NCBI RefSeq assembly: GCF_013249015.1
Contig: NZ_JABRPL010000005.1
Location: 62,001-126,000, forward strand
Source of the DNA: Rathayibacter agropyri
Lineage (GTDB): Bacteria; Actinomycetota; Actinomycetes; Actinomycetales; Microbacteriaceae
Length of the DNA: 64,000 bases
Direction: 5' to 3'
A program made the position numbers and the translations under genes. The notes below the pieces were generated by a model, which had not been told where the DNA came from, did no database searches, and worked only from the letters and a program-made list of their open reading frames with translations. Positions 1 to 8,810 of the stretch are shown here, piece by piece (the first letter of the stretch is position 1; the number at the start of each line of letters is the position of its first letter).

Positions 1-44
1 GACCGAGGCGGGTCCTTCGGAGCATTTGACACAGGAAGAGGCAC

Positions 45-1031
45 ATGGCCAGCCAGGATTGGTTCGATAAGGACTTCTACAAGGTCCTCGGCGTATCCAA
101 GGACGTCTCCGCGGCGGACCTCAAGAAGATTTACCGCAAGCTCGCCCGCCAGTTCCACCCCGACTCGAACCCGGGGGACGCGAAGGCCGAGGCGAGATTT
201 AAGGAGATCAGCGAGGCGTACACCGTCCTCTCGGATGACGACCAGCGCAAGGAGTACGACCAGATCCGCGCGATGGGTGGCGGCGCGCGCTTCACCGCCG
301 GCGGCCAGCCCGGAGGCTTCGACGACGTCTTCGGGGGAATGTTCGGCCAGGGCGGGCGCACCTCCTACAGCACTCAGCAGGGCCCGCCGCCCGGCTTCGA
401 GGACATCCTCGGCGGTGTGTTCGGCGGCGGCTCCCGTTTCGGCCAGCCCAGCGGCGGCTACCGCGGCTTCGGCGGTCCGCAGAAGGGTGCCGACGTCACC
501 GCCAGCACCACCATCGACTTCCGTACCGCGACCCGGGGCGACACCGTGCAGCTGCAGACCGGCGACGGACGCACGCTCTCGGTGCGCATCCCCGCCGGAG
601 TGGCAGACGACCAGAAGATTCGCGTCCGCGGTAAGGGCCGCCCGAGCCCGGACGGCGGCGAACCCGGCGACCTCGTGCTCACCGTCTCGGTCCGCAAGCA
701 CCCCGTCTTTGAGCGCGACGGACTGAACCTGCGCGTCACGGTCCCGGTCACCTTCGTCGAGGCCGTTTTCGGTGCGACGATCGAGGTGCCGACCCTCGGC
801 GGCGAGCCGGTCAGGCTACGGGTCGCCCCCGGTACGCCGAGCGGCCGGGTCCTGCGGGTCAAGGGCCGAGGAGTAACGACCTCGAAGGGCACCGGCGACC
901 TGCTCGCAGTCCTCCAGGTCGCCGTCCCGAGCCATCTGTCCTCCGCCGCCCGCGAGGCGCTCGAGGCCTATGCGGCCGCCGAGCCAGACGAGGACCCGCG
1001 CGAGGACATTCTGGAGAAGGCCCGCTCCTAG
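45..1031 (+). CDS. dnaJ: DnaJ/CbpA-type Hsp40 co-chaperone without zinc finger
   Basis: J-domain co-chaperone that delivers unfolded clients to DnaK and stimulates its ATPase in the cytoplasm. The J domain spans about residues 10-75 with the HPD motif at 38-40. A Gly/Phe-rich linker follows (about 80-145), then two beta-sandwich substrate-binding domains (about 150-310). The four CxxCxGxG zinc motifs of classical DnaJ are absent, so by architecture it is type II (CbpA-like). An AGGAAG Shine-Dalgarno lies just upstream. HspR follows 39 bp later, matching the actinobacterial dnaK-grpE-dnaJ-hspR operon; whatever lies left of base 45 is too short to identify. Family assignment is secure; dnaJ versus cbpA naming is a matter of convention. 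Confidence 0.93.
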   Translation: MASQDWFDKDFYKVLGVSKDVSAADLKKIYRKLARQFHPDSNPGDAKAEARFKEISEAYTVLSDDDQRKEYDQIRAMGGGARFTAGGQPGGFDDVFGGMFGQGGRTSYSTQQGPPPGFEDILGGVFGGGSRFGQPSGGYRGFGGPQKGADVTASTTIDFRTATRGDTVQLQTGDGRTLSVRIPAGVADDQKIRVRGKGRPSPDGGEPGDLVLTVSVRKHPVFERDGLNLRVTVPVTFVEAVFGATIEVPTLGGEPVRLRVAPGTPSGRVLRVKGRGVTTSKGTGDLLAVLQVAVPSHLSSAAREALEAYAAAEPDEDPREDILEKARS

Positions 1032-1070
1032 CAGCGGGACGTCGGCGCGGTCGATTGGAGAGGTGAAGGC

Positions 1071-1511
1071 ATGGATGAGAACACGCCCGTCTTCGCCATC
1101 GCTGTCGCCGCCGATCTCGCGGGCATGCACCCGCAGACGCTCCGCCAGTACGACCGTCTGGGCCTGGTGCGGCCGACACGCACGGCGGGCAAGTCGCGCC
1201 GCTACTCGATGCGCGATGTGGTGCAGCTGCGCGAGGTGGCGCGGCTCTCCTCCGAGGGGGTCTCCCTCGAGGGCATCGCACGGATTCTTCAGCTCGAGAA
1301 CCAGGTGCAGTCGCTCTCCCACAGGGTGCGCGAGCTCGAGTCGGCGCTCGCGGATGAACTCCTCAACCGTCCGGGGCGGCGGGTGTTCGCCGCCGGTCTC
1401 GAGGGCGACGTGGTTACCCTCCGTCACGGGACGCGCGCGCAGCGCCGCACCGAGCTCGTCGTCTGGCGCCCGATCCAGCGATCCAGCGCCACCGAGACCG
1501 AGTCAACCTGA
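1071..1511 (+). CDS. hspR: HspR, MerR-family heat-shock repressor
   Basis: Transcriptional repressor of the dnaK operon, known in other actinobacteria to bind inverted HAIR elements together with DnaK. The 146-aa protein has an N-terminal MerR winged helix: the recognition region reads HPQTLRQYDRLGLVRPTRT, followed by SRRYS. A coiled-coil segment follows (about residues 75-105). Its position directly after dnaJ supports HspR over other MerR proteins. The HAIR-bearing promoter would lie upstream of this window, so autoregulation cannot be seen here. Confidence 0.92.
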   Translation: MDENTPVFAIAVAADLAGMHPQTLRQYDRLGLVRPTRTAGKSRRYSMRDVVQLREVARLSSEGVSLEGIARILQLENQVQSLSHRVRELESALADELLNRPGRRVFAAGLEGDVVTLRHGTRAQRRTELVVWRPIQRSSATETEST

Positions 1512-1591
1512 TCCAGCGCTAGCCTGACGGAGCGCCGGTGCACCGTCATCGCGCCCGTTCCGAAGTCACGGGGCGGAGACAGGAGGACGAC

Positions 1592-2371
1592 GTGGACCAC
1601 GACAGCATTGACGAGCGGGAGCCGCACTCGGAATCGGATATCGTCCCGGAGGGGAGCGACGACCTCGATCCGCAGACGGGCGCCGCGGATGCGACAGATG
1701 CAGAGCAGATGGCCGAAGGCCCCTCCGGTCACGTTTCCGCTCAAGTTTCCGAGGTCTTCGAGGCGGGCGATTTCGCCGAGACTGGCGAGACGGCAGACAC
1801 CACGGAAACCACCGATGTCGCGGAGAATCGCGAGGCCGCGGAGAATGACGAGTCTGCAGAGGCCGTCGAGACCGCGGAGCACGACCAGACCGTGAAGACT
1901 GCGGAGTCTGCGGACGTTGCGGAGAACGACGAGACCGCGGAAAACGCGGACGTTGCGGAGAACGACGATGAGTCTGCGGAGATTTCGGACGCGGAGAACG
2001 ACGTGGAGACTGCAGAGACCGCGGACGTTGCGGGCGCCGCCGAGACCGCGGAAGCCGACGAGACCGGCCCCGGCGACTCCAATGACGCTGCCCACTCGGC
2101 CGAGCCTGACGAAGTGCGACGCACCCCCGTCACGCCCGACAACGGCTATAGCCGTGAGTCTTACGCAATTCACGCGACTCGCAGCGAGCTCCCACTCTTC
2201 AACGACGCGCTCAACGGTGGTCGTAGCGACGTCCGATGGCTCTCGTCGCTCTCGAGCATGCTCGGCGGTTCGAAGGGCCCGGTCGGATCCGCGGAGGGAG
2301 CCGCCGCGGTTGCGCACGCCGCGATCGATCGTCGACGCTCCACGGGCGAGCAGTCCGATCCCGCCTCCTGA
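1592..2371 (+). CDS. Acidic low-complexity repeat protein, unknown function
   Basis: 259-aa protein of unknown function. I chose GTG 1592 because AGGAGG (1581-1586) lies 5 nt before it; an in-frame GTG at 1538 has no such site. Residues about 60-165 are a degenerate repeat rich in Glu, Asp, Ala and Thr (units such as VAENDETAEN and ETAETADVA). No signal peptide, membrane helix or cysteine pattern is visible. The last 90 residues are more ordinary sequence with a short YSRESYAIHATRSELP segment. A TAGCCT box at 1520-1525 could be its -10. An Arg/Ser-rich open frame on the other strand is the complement of the repeats and is not believed. Confidence 0.6.
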   Translation: MDHDSIDEREPHSESDIVPEGSDDLDPQTGAADATDAEQMAEGPSGHVSAQVSEVFEAGDFAETGETADTTETTDVAENREAAENDESAEAVETAEHDQTVKTAESADVAENDETAENADVAENDDESAEISDAENDVETAETADVAGAAETAEADETGPGDSNDAAHSAEPDEVRRTPVTPDNGYSRESYAIHATRSELPLFNDALNGGRSDVRWLSSLSSMLGGSKGPVGSAEGAAAVAHAAIDRRRSTGEQSDPAS

Positions 2372-2442
2372 GTCGGCGGTAGCCAGCCGGCTCCTGCGAG
2401 TCGCGGCTCGGTGGTCCCGCCTCTCGGACTGCTGAGTCGCCG

Positions 2443-4074
2443 TCAGTCGTGGGTGGGCGTACGGATGAGTTGTGTGCTGCCCAGCGGGATGCCGCCAAGG
2501 CGCCCGCCACTGAGGTAGTGCAGGATCTCGGAGCCGAATGGCACGGCTCGCGTCAGCGAGCCTCCGTCGACCCGCTCTTCGTCGGTGTAGCCGAGCATCA
2601 TGTACAACCCGATGACAGCAATCGCGGCGATTGTGGCGACGCGGGCGGGGATCTGATCCATCGTCCCGCCGCCGCCGCCGCCGTCGATGGGCTCGCCGAC
2701 TGTGACGCAGATGAGGAAGATCGAGGCGTAGACGGCCAGGTGGACGTGTGCGCTCCGCCACGGCCGCGACAGGGCCGCGATCGGGAGAACCCACAGCGCA
2801 TACCACGGGTGAATCGCGGTCGACGCGGTAATGAATGCCAGCAATGCGCCGGACAGTCGGGCGAGCGGATCGATCGCCCGCCGGGAGAGCATCAGCCGTG
2901 CGGTGACGATTCCTGCGAGACCAAGTGCCAGCAGTTTCACGAGAGCGATCGCGGCGGCTGGATCGTGTCCGGACATCTCAACGGCGGTGGAAGTGACCAC
3001 AGAGACAAACGACATCGGCGCGAACCAGTGCAGGATCGAGCCGGGGACGACCATCGCGCTGACCCAGCCGATCCCGACGCCAGCGAACAATCCGATAGCG
3101 ACGACGAGCCCGAGAGCAGCTGCGCCCGTCCACATCCAGGCACGTACGCGCTCACGAAGCGGCGCGTCGTGGCGGAGCCACAGTAGCGCCAGCACTGGCA
3201 GGGCGATGATGGCGATTGGCTTGATCGCGATGGCCCCCGCCATCAGCACAACGGCAGCGATCCGGCGGTCGGTCTGTGCGTAGTAAAGCGAGGCCAGGAT
3301 AAGGGCCAGCATGACGGAGTCATTGTGTCCGGCGACGATGAACAACACCAGCGTGAGCGGATTGGCGATCACGGTCCATGCGATCAGCGGAATCGAGAGA
3401 CCGCGCAGACGGGCCAGACGGAGGACGTAGACGGCGAGGACGACGACTCCCGCGACAGACACGGTACGCAGCATCGCGATCGAGAGTTCGGGTGAGCCGA
3501 AACCCGCGAGTTGCACGGCGGTGCGCTCGATGAGCAGGTAGAGCGGACCGTACGGCGTCGGAGTGTTGGCCCAGAGCGGATCGACGCCGAGGATGAACCA
3601 GCCGGGAAGCGTCGCCACTCCGTTCGTGTACGGGTTGATCCCCTGCGTCATCAACCTCCCCTGCGCGACGTAGGAGAACATGTCGTGGCTGAACAGCGGC
3701 ACGGTCACGAGCAGCGGGGCCGCCCACACGAATGCCGCCACGATGATTGCACGTAGTGCACCCGGACCAGCCGCGAGGGCGACCGTGCGCAGCCGCAACC
3801 AGGCGACCAGGAGCAGCAACGCGCCGCCGATCGCGAGCGCGGCGCTCAATTCGACCAGCCAGCCGGTCCCTCGGATCGACGCGATGAGCGGCCAATCCCG
3901 GATCGGGGAGTCGTGCGGCAGGTAGCCGGCCCCGAGTGAACCGAACAGGATCGTCAAGGAGCCGAGAAGACCGGTAGCGAGAGGAGCGACGCCAATGAGG
4001 CGGAGTTGGACACCGCGTGTCCGCTCCGCCGTGCCGGTCATCTCCGACTGCTCGATCGTGCCCCGTGAAGCCAT
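2443..4074 (-). CDS. mptB: MptB-like polyprenol-phosphomannose-dependent alpha-1,6-mannosyltransferase
   Basis: Polytopic GT-C glycosyltransferase, by family expected to add alpha-1,6-mannose from polyprenyl-phosphomannose to a lipoglycan core on the outer membrane face. About a dozen hydrophobic helices are present. The hallmark loop contains SHDMFSYVAQGRL, then INPYTNGV and NTPTPYGPLY, as in MptA/MptB proteins. The start is set at ATG 4074 (543 aa), since TAGCGT (4087-4082) lies 7 nt upstream, as for a leaderless mRNA; an in-frame ATG at 4110 lies upstream of that box. It converges on the acidic protein gene. The acceptor in this organism cannot be told from sequence. Confidence 0.8.
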   Translation of the reverse strand: MASRGTIEQSEMTGTAERTRGVQLRLIGVAPLATGLLGSLTILFGSLGAGYLPHDSPIRDWPLIASIRGTGWLVELSAALAIGGALLLLVAWLRLRTVALAAGPGALRAIIVAAFVWAAPLLVTVPLFSHDMFSYVAQGRLMTQGINPYTNGVATLPGWFILGVDPLWANTPTPYGPLYLLIERTAVQLAGFGSPELSIAMLRTVSVAGVVVLAVYVLRLARLRGLSIPLIAWTVIANPLTLVLFIVAGHNDSVMLALILASLYYAQTDRRIAAVVLMAGAIAIKPIAIIALPVLALLWLRHDAPLRERVRAWMWTGAAALGLVVAIGLFAGVGIGWVSAMVVPGSILHWFAPMSFVSVVTSTAVEMSGHDPAAAIALVKLLALGLAGIVTARLMLSRRAIDPLARLSGALLAFITASTAIHPWYALWVLPIAALSRPWRSAHVHLAVYASIFLICVTVGEPIDGGGGGGTMDQIPARVATIAAIAVIGLYMMLGYTDEERVDGGSLTRAVPFGSEILHYLSGGRLGGIPLGSTQLIRTPTHD

Positions 4075-4194
4075 TCCGTCTACGCTAGGCGTTCTTGCTC
4101 GAAAGCGCATGGACAGGCGATGAACGAATGATCAGCTGACGCGCAGGTGGTACCGGGCCTCGCGGTGCAGGGCTCTCGACATGCAGGGTTTCGA

Positions 4195-4635
4195 TCACGG
4201 CGCGGCGGGCTCCGGAGCGGGCTCGGCGAAGCGGAGCTGATTGCCGAACGGGTCGATCACGTCGAGAGTGAATCCGAACGGCGAGCGCGTAATGCGCGGA
4301 TTCAGATACGGGTAGGACTTGGCGTCGAGTTCGGCGTGCAGCTCCCGGACACCGCGGAGAGCCACGTGCACGGCCGCGCCGGGACTGCCATCACGGTGGT
4401 GCTCGCTGAGGTGCAGGCGCAGACCCGAGCGCGAAACCTGGAGGTACAGCGGCGAATCCGGTGTCGCGCGGTGCTCCCAGTCGACATCGAAGCCGAGGTA
4501 GTCGACGTAGAACTCGCCTGCCTTCTCGACGGAGAAGATGCGCAGGATCGGCACCGCCGCCTCCAGCTGTACAGGTTCGAGCCGTCCGGGCTCGTCGGAC
4601 GCCGACCGGTACCGCGCGCGTCGTCTCGTCTCCAC
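4195..4635 (-). CDS. Glyoxalase/bleomycin-resistance (VOC) family protein
   Basis: 146-aa single VOC domain protein. The fold signatures are FYVDYLGFDVDWEH near the N-terminus, a central LHLSEHH strand and a C-terminal FTLDVIDPFGNQLRF. This arrangement resembles Ble-type and glyoxalase-superfamily proteins, which either bind small molecules or act as metal-dependent lyases or dioxygenases; the substrate is unknown. The start is GTG 4635 with TAGCCT 6 nt upstream (4647-4642) and no Shine-Dalgarno, suggesting a leaderless transcript. It lies 120 bp upstream of mptB on the same strand but probably has its own promoter. Confidence 0.85.
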   Translation of the reverse strand: METRRRARYRSASDEPGRLEPVQLEAAVPILRIFSVEKAGEFYVDYLGFDVDWEHRATPDSPLYLQVSRSGLRLHLSEHHRDGSPGAAVHVALRGVRELHAELDAKSYPYLNPRITRSPFGFTLDVIDPFGNQLRFAEPAPEPAAP

Positions 4636-4679
4636 TCCCTGAGGCTAGCGGCACTGGCATCGCCGTGACACAGACAGCG

Positions 4680-5081
4680 TCAGTCGACGAGTCCGAGGGC
4701 GCGGAGACGTTCCAGCGTCGCCACTCCGGCGGGCGGGCAGCGGTGTGCGTCCTCGCCGTCGATCCAGTGCAGCGAGTCGATCTCGCCGCTCGGGTGCGGC
4801 TCCCTGGCGAGTTCGGCGGCGAACACCGTCATCCAGACTTCACGCCCCTCGGGCTCGCCGTGGGCCTGCGTGCGGATCGTGAACAGCTCCCTCAGGCCGA
4901 GCGTCGACGCGCCGAGCTCTTCCCGCGCCTCGCGGTCCGCCGCCTGAGCCGAGGTTTCACCCGGATCAACCTTTCCGCCCGGGAGGTACAGCACATCGCG
5001 GCCACGCGCGGTGACCATGAGCACCCGCCGGTCGCGAAGGACGGCGACGGCCGAGACGACGATCGGAGGGAAGGGGAGCAT
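4680..5081 (-). CDS. Nudix hydrolase
   Basis: 133-aa Nudix pyrophosphohydrolase of the small MutT-like class. The Nudix box is intact: GGKVDPGE, then REAREELG (pattern GX5EX7REUXEEXGU), about residues 32-54. It would bind Mg2+ and cleave a nucleoside diphosphate linked to another moiety; the substrate is not predictable. The open frame continues far upstream through the antisense of glyS, but homology begins at ATG 5081, which has CAGAAT 6 nt upstream and fits leaderless initiation. Divergent from glyS. Confidence 0.87.
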   Translation of the reverse strand: MLPFPPIVVSAVAVLRDRRVLMVTARGRDVLYLPGGKVDPGETSAQAADREAREELGASTLGLRELFTIRTQAHGEPEGREVWMTVFAAELAREPHPSGEIDSLHWIDGEDAHRCPPAGVATLERLRALGLVD

Positions 5082-5132
5082 CCGCTTATTCTGCCCGCCG
5101 CCACGGGCAGTTCGGTGCTGCGAGGCCACGGC

Positions 5133-5138
5133 TAGCAT
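5133..5138 (+). promoter_or_regulatory. Predicted -10 box for glyS
   Basis: TAGCAT fits the actinobacterial TANNNT -10 pattern, with a poor -35-like TTCGGT about 16 nt upstream. Transcription would start near 5145 and leave a leader of about 70 nt before glyS. Confidence 0.35.
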
Positions 5139-5146
5139 GGGGGCAC

Positions 5147-5203
5147 ATGAGAAGGACGCGCGCAGCCGGCGCGCGCCGGGGCCCCGTGCGCCCGAACAGC
5201 TGA
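5147..5203 (+). CDS. Possible 18-codon upstream ORF in the glyS leader
   Basis: An ATG two bases after the predicted glyS transcription start opens an 18-codon frame, [18 protein letters not shown], whose TGA abuts the glyS ribosome-binding site (GAGGAG at 5202-5207). It is Arg-rich and has only two glycines, so it is not an obvious Gly-sensing leader peptide. Short open frames arise easily by chance in GC-rich DNA; translation is speculative. Confidence 0.2.
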   Translation: MRRTRAAGARRGPVRPNS

Positions 5204-5213
5204 GGAGCAACCC

Positions 5214-6605
5214 GTGGCAGAACCCACCACTCTCGATAAAGTCATCACCCTCGCGCAGCACAGGGGATTCGTCTTCCCCTCGGGTGAAATCTACGGGGGC
5301 ACCCGCTCTGCGTGGGACTACGGTCCGCTCGGAGTGGAGTTCAAGGAGAACATCAAGCGCCAGTGGTGGAAGACGTTCGTGCAGGGGCGCGGCGATGTCG
5401 TCGGTCTCGACTCGGCGGTGATCCTCCCCACGGCGATCTGGCACGCGTCCGGTCATGTCGGCGTCTTCTCGGACCCGCTGACCGAGTCTCTGATTACGCA
5501 CAAGCGCTATCGTGCCGATCACCTCTTCGAGAAGTACGAGGAAGTCAACGGCCATCCGCCCGTCAACGGCCTCGATGATATCCCCGATCCTGAACACCCG
5601 GACAAGGTCGGGCAATGGACCGAGATCAAGCAGTTCTCGGGATTGATGAAGACCTACCTGGGCGTCGTCGACGACGAGTCGGGACTGCATTATCTGCGAC
5701 CAGAAACCGCGCAGGGTATCTTCACGAATTTCGCGAATGTGTTGCAGAGCGCGCGCCGCAAGCCGCCGTTCGGCATCGGCCAGATCGGCAAAGCGTTCCG
5801 CAATGAGATCACGCCCGGCAACTTCATCTTCCGCACACGCGAGTTTGAGCAGATGGAGCTCGAGTTCTTCGTCGAGCCCGGCACGGACGAGGAGTGGCAG
5901 GAGACCTGGATGCAGCTCGCCTGGGACTGGTTCGTCGGCCTCGGGATGAACCCCGAGAACATCCGCCAGTATGAGCACCCGAAGGACAAGCTCTCCCACT
6001 ACTCCAAGCGCACCGTCGACATTGAGTACCGCTTCAGCTTCGCCTCGGGCGAGTGGGGCGAGCTAATGGGAGTCGCGAACCGCACCGACTACGACCTCAA
6101 GACCCATATCGAGCACTCGGGTAAGGACCTCTCGTTCTTCGACCAGAATAAGAACGAGCGCTACGTGCCTTTCGTGATTGAGCCGTCCTTCGGCCTGACC
6201 CGCGCGCTGATGGCATTCCTTGTCGACGCCTACGAGGAGCAGGAGTTGCCGCCGAACGCGAAGGGCAAGGTTGAGACGCGCACCGTGCTGCACCTCGACC
6301 CGCGTCTGGCGCCGGTGAAGGTGGCCGTGCTGCCACTCTCGCGCAACGAGGCGCTCTCGCCGCTCGCGCGGCGTGTCGCGGACCAGCTGCGCCAGCTCTG
6401 GAACGTCGACTTCGACGACTCCGGTGCTATCGGCCGACGCTACCGCCGCCAGGACGAGATCGGGACGCCATACTGCGTGACCGTCGACTTCGACTCGCTC
6501 GAGGACGACGCGGTGACGGTGCGCGACCGCGACACGATGAAGCAGGAGCGCATCTCGCTCGACCAGCTCGAGTCGTACCTCCTCGGGGGGCTGCGCGGGG
6601 CCTAA
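5214..6605 (+). CDS. glyS: Glycyl-tRNA synthetase (class II, alpha2 type)
   Basis: Charges tRNA-Gly with glycine for translation. The 463-aa length and sequence match the dimeric eukaryote/Gram-positive type of GlyRS. Class II motifs are visible: motif 1 region around [13 protein letters not shown], motif 2 around [25 protein letters not shown] (shown partly), motif 3 near [12 protein letters not shown], and a C-terminal anticodon-binding domain starting at [11 protein letters not shown]. The start is GTG 5214 with GAGGAG (5202-5207) 6 nt upstream. Monocistronic between divergent Nudix and downstream hydrolase genes. Confidence 0.97.
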   Translation: MAEPTTLDKVITLAQHRGFVFPSGEIYGGTRSAWDYGPLGVEFKENIKRQWWKTFVQGRGDVVGLDSAVILPTAIWHASGHVGVFSDPLTESLITHKRYRADHLFEKYEEVNGHPPVNGLDDIPDPEHPDKVGQWTEIKQFSGLMKTYLGVVDDESGLHYLRPETAQGIFTNFANVLQSARRKPPFGIGQIGKAFRNEITPGNFIFRTREFEQMELEFFVEPGTDEEWQETWMQLAWDWFVGLGMNPENIRQYEHPKDKLSHYSKRTVDIEYRFSFASGEWGELMGVANRTDYDLKTHIEHSGKDLSFFDQNKNERYVPFVIEPSFGLTRALMAFLVDAYEEQELPPNAKGKVETRTVLHLDPRLAPVKVAVLPLSRNEALSPLARRVADQLRQLWNVDFDDSGAIGRRYRRQDEIGTPYCVTVDFDSLEDDAVTVRDRDTMKQERISLDQLESYLLGGLRGA

Positions 6606-6724
6606 CAACCCTGCGGGACGCCCCGTGATCAGGGTGCAGGCGCGTTGGTGGCGCGCTTTGGCGGCTGGTGAATGTGAACAGTAGAGTGTATGAGATTTCA
6701 TCAATTCACTCTGTTAGGGACTGT

Positions 6725-8758
6725 ATGCGAACCCGCTCCTGGAGGCGCCGTGCTGGCGCTGTCCTTCTCATTGCGTCGACACTTGTCGTTGGCGTTAACG
6801 TTCCACCGGCTTTGGCGCTGGATCCGCCCGTTGTCGGAGATGGCTATAAGTCGCTGACGTTCCAGACGGGATCGCCCTCGATTCCCGTCTATAACTCCAA
6901 TGGGACGAACTGGACGATCGTCAACAAGATCACGGGGGCGGCAGTGGCCAGCGGCCAAGTCGCGAACAATGTCGTCACCCCGACCGGGTTAGCGCCCGGA
7001 CTCTATACGCTCAGTGTGGTCAATGCCACAGGGACTACTCCGGCCGATTTCCTCGTGATCGGTGAGACTCCGTCGCAAGATCCCTACTACGGGGTGCAGA
7101 CGCACTTCGCTTTTCCCAACCCGACCACATGGTCCGCTCCCGAGACCACGCTTACCGATCTCTCTCACATCGGCTTCTCCTCGATTCGCGACGAGGCCTA
7201 CTGGCAGAACACGGAGGAGAAGCCAGGCGAGAGGAAAGTCACCGATGGCGTCGCCAAGTATCAGAAGATCGCCTCGACCCTGAACCTCGACCGGCTTTTC
7301 ACTGCCGACTTTGGGAACACCGCGGTCCAGGGTTCCTCAGGTCTCTGCGACTCCGCCGATCCCGTCCCGTGCAAGCGCGTCCCGATAACCCCTGAAGAGG
7401 AGCACTGGTTCGCCCAGTACGCGATCGCCGTTCTTGATCAGACCGGCGCGCAGCGAGTCGAGCTCTGGAACGAGTTCAACCACCCGCAGTTCAACCACCG
7501 CTGCCGAACCGGTGCCTGCTACGCGCAGACGTTCGGTCCGATCGCGGATGAGATCAAGAAGGCACACCCCGAGGTCCAGATCGTCGGCGGCGGGCTCTCC
7601 GGAGCCGACCTCGCGTGGTTCAAGGACTTCTACGCGGCCGGGGGCCTCTCGCACAAGTTTGACGCCATCTCCTACCACCCGTACTCGGATCCTCTCAAGA
7701 AGGATTTGGACACCTACAGCCACTACGTCGAGAGGGCGGCCGCCATCCGCGACGCTCAGACCCCGTACCTCGCTGCCGGAGAGTCACCTCGGCCGATTCG
7801 CCTCACCGAGGTTGGCTGGACAACGGTTCCCCTCTCGCAGTCGGGCAACCCCGCGCGAGCCCTGGATGGCGCGGTGCAGGCCGAGCGTATGGTCTCAACC
7901 TACCTCGTGCACGCTAGGGCCGGAGTGGAGAGCGTCTACTGGTATGAGGGCGTCGACCTGGGGTACGAACCGACCAATCCCGAACTGAATTTCGGTGTCT
8001 ATAAGACGACTACCCGCGTCGTCCGATCGTTCCAGCCGAAGGAGTCGGCACTGGCGATGTGGGTCCTCCGGCACCAGTTCGAGGGCTACAAGCAGACCGC
8101 CATGGAGAAACTGGACAACGGTATTTGGCGAGCGACCTACACGAACGGGCCGTTGACGAAGCTCGCGCTGTTTGCGGACAGCTCCCTGGCAGCCGAAACG
8201 CCCTCCGACACGAATCGGACGACTGTCCCGAGTTCGTCCGTGCTCCCAGCGGGGACGACTGCTCGCAGTGCTGTCGACGCCTACAACGCCCCGGTCGACT
8301 TCTCCGCACCGACGGTCACGGTCGGCTCACGGCCGGTCTACGTGACTCTGTCGACCCCGACAATCTCAGTGAGTTCGTCGTGGAACGGCAAGAACGTCAC
8401 CGCCTGGCAGGGCCGCGACGGCACGCCCCTCGAGGCGAGTATGTCGACGGTCGCCGACTGGGAGACGTTCTCAGTTGTGGACGCCGGACACGGGCTGGTT
8501 GCACTCCGTTCGGCCGGCAACGGCAAGTTCGTCAGCGTGGATCAGGCCTCCACCGATCTCCCCGTGAAGGCGTCCGCGACCGAGATCGGGACGAACGAGA
8601 AGTTCCAGTGGAAACCTTTCGATGACGGTAGTTTCGCGCTACGCGCGGAGGTGAACGGCCGTTTCGTCAGCGCATGGATAAATGCCGACCACGCGCCGCT
8701 ACGAGCCTCGGTCACGCAGATCCTCGGGTGGGAGCACTTCGCCTGGAAGCCCCGCTAA
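6725..8758 (+). CDS. Secreted glycoside hydrolase (clan GH-A-like) with C-terminal fascin-like beta-trefoil
   Basis: 677-aa exported protein. ATG 6725 is preferred: AGGGA lies 4 nt upstream and a classic Sec signal begins at once (MRTRSWRRRAG, hydrophobic core, ALA cleavage region near residue 35). An upstream in-frame GTG (6668) would bury the signal. A TIM-barrel-like catalytic region (about residues 120-480) contains WNEFNHP with candidate acid/base Glu250 and LTEVGW with candidate nucleophile Glu362, as in GH39/GH5-like enzymes. The last 130 residues (about 545-677) repeat a WNGKNVTAW / NGKFVS / NGRFVSAW pattern typical of fascin-like trefoils that bind sugars or proteins. The substrate, probably a polysaccharide, is not predictable. 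Confidence 0.75.
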   Translation: MRTRSWRRRAGAVLLIASTLVVGVNVPPALALDPPVVGDGYKSLTFQTGSPSIPVYNSNGTNWTIVNKITGAAVASGQVANNVVTPTGLAPGLYTLSVVNATGTTPADFLVIGETPSQDPYYGVQTHFAFPNPTTWSAPETTLTDLSHIGFSSIRDEAYWQNTEEKPGERKVTDGVAKYQKIASTLNLDRLFTADFGNTAVQGSSGLCDSADPVPCKRVPITPEEEHWFAQYAIAVLDQTGAQRVELWNEFNHPQFNHRCRTGACYAQTFGPIADEIKKAHPEVQIVGGGLSGADLAWFKDFYAAGGLSHKFDAISYHPYSDPLKKDLDTYSHYVERAAAIRDAQTPYLAAGESPRPIRLTEVGWTTVPLSQSGNPARALDGAVQAERMVSTYLVHARAGVESVYWYEGVDLGYEPTNPELNFGVYKTTTRVVRSFQPKESALAMWVLRHQFEGYKQTAMEKLDNGIWRATYTNGPLTKLALFADSSLAAETPSDTNRTTVPSSSVLPAGTTARSAVDAYNAPVDFSAPTVTVGSRPVYVTLSTPTISVSSSWNGKNVTAWQGRDGTPLEASMSTVADWETFSVVDAGHGLVALRSAGNGKFVSVDQASTDLPVKASATEIGTNEKFQWKPFDDGSFALRAEVNGRFVSAWINADHAPLRASVTQILGWEHFAWKPR

Positions 8759-8767
8759 AGAAAGATC

Positions 8768-8805
8768 CTTCCGCGGGTGACGCGCGTCAGCGGCATCCGC
8801 GGAAG
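8768..8805. terminator. Hairpin between convergent genes
   Basis: A perfect 9-bp stem (CTTCCGCGG 8768-8776 with CCGCGGAAG 8797-8805) encloses a second palindrome TGACGCGCGTCA. It lies between the converging hydrolase and acetyltransferase genes and probably ends transcription from both sides. No strong T-tract follows, as is common in GC-rich actinobacteria. Confidence 0.6.
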
Positions 8806-8810
8806 AGTTA

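Noticed and set aside
1424-2806. 460-codon open frame on the minus strand across the acidic protein gene
   Set aside because: Arg-rich nonsense-like translation with no ribosome site; it also runs through the 3' end of mptB. It mirrors the repeats of the plus-strand gene.
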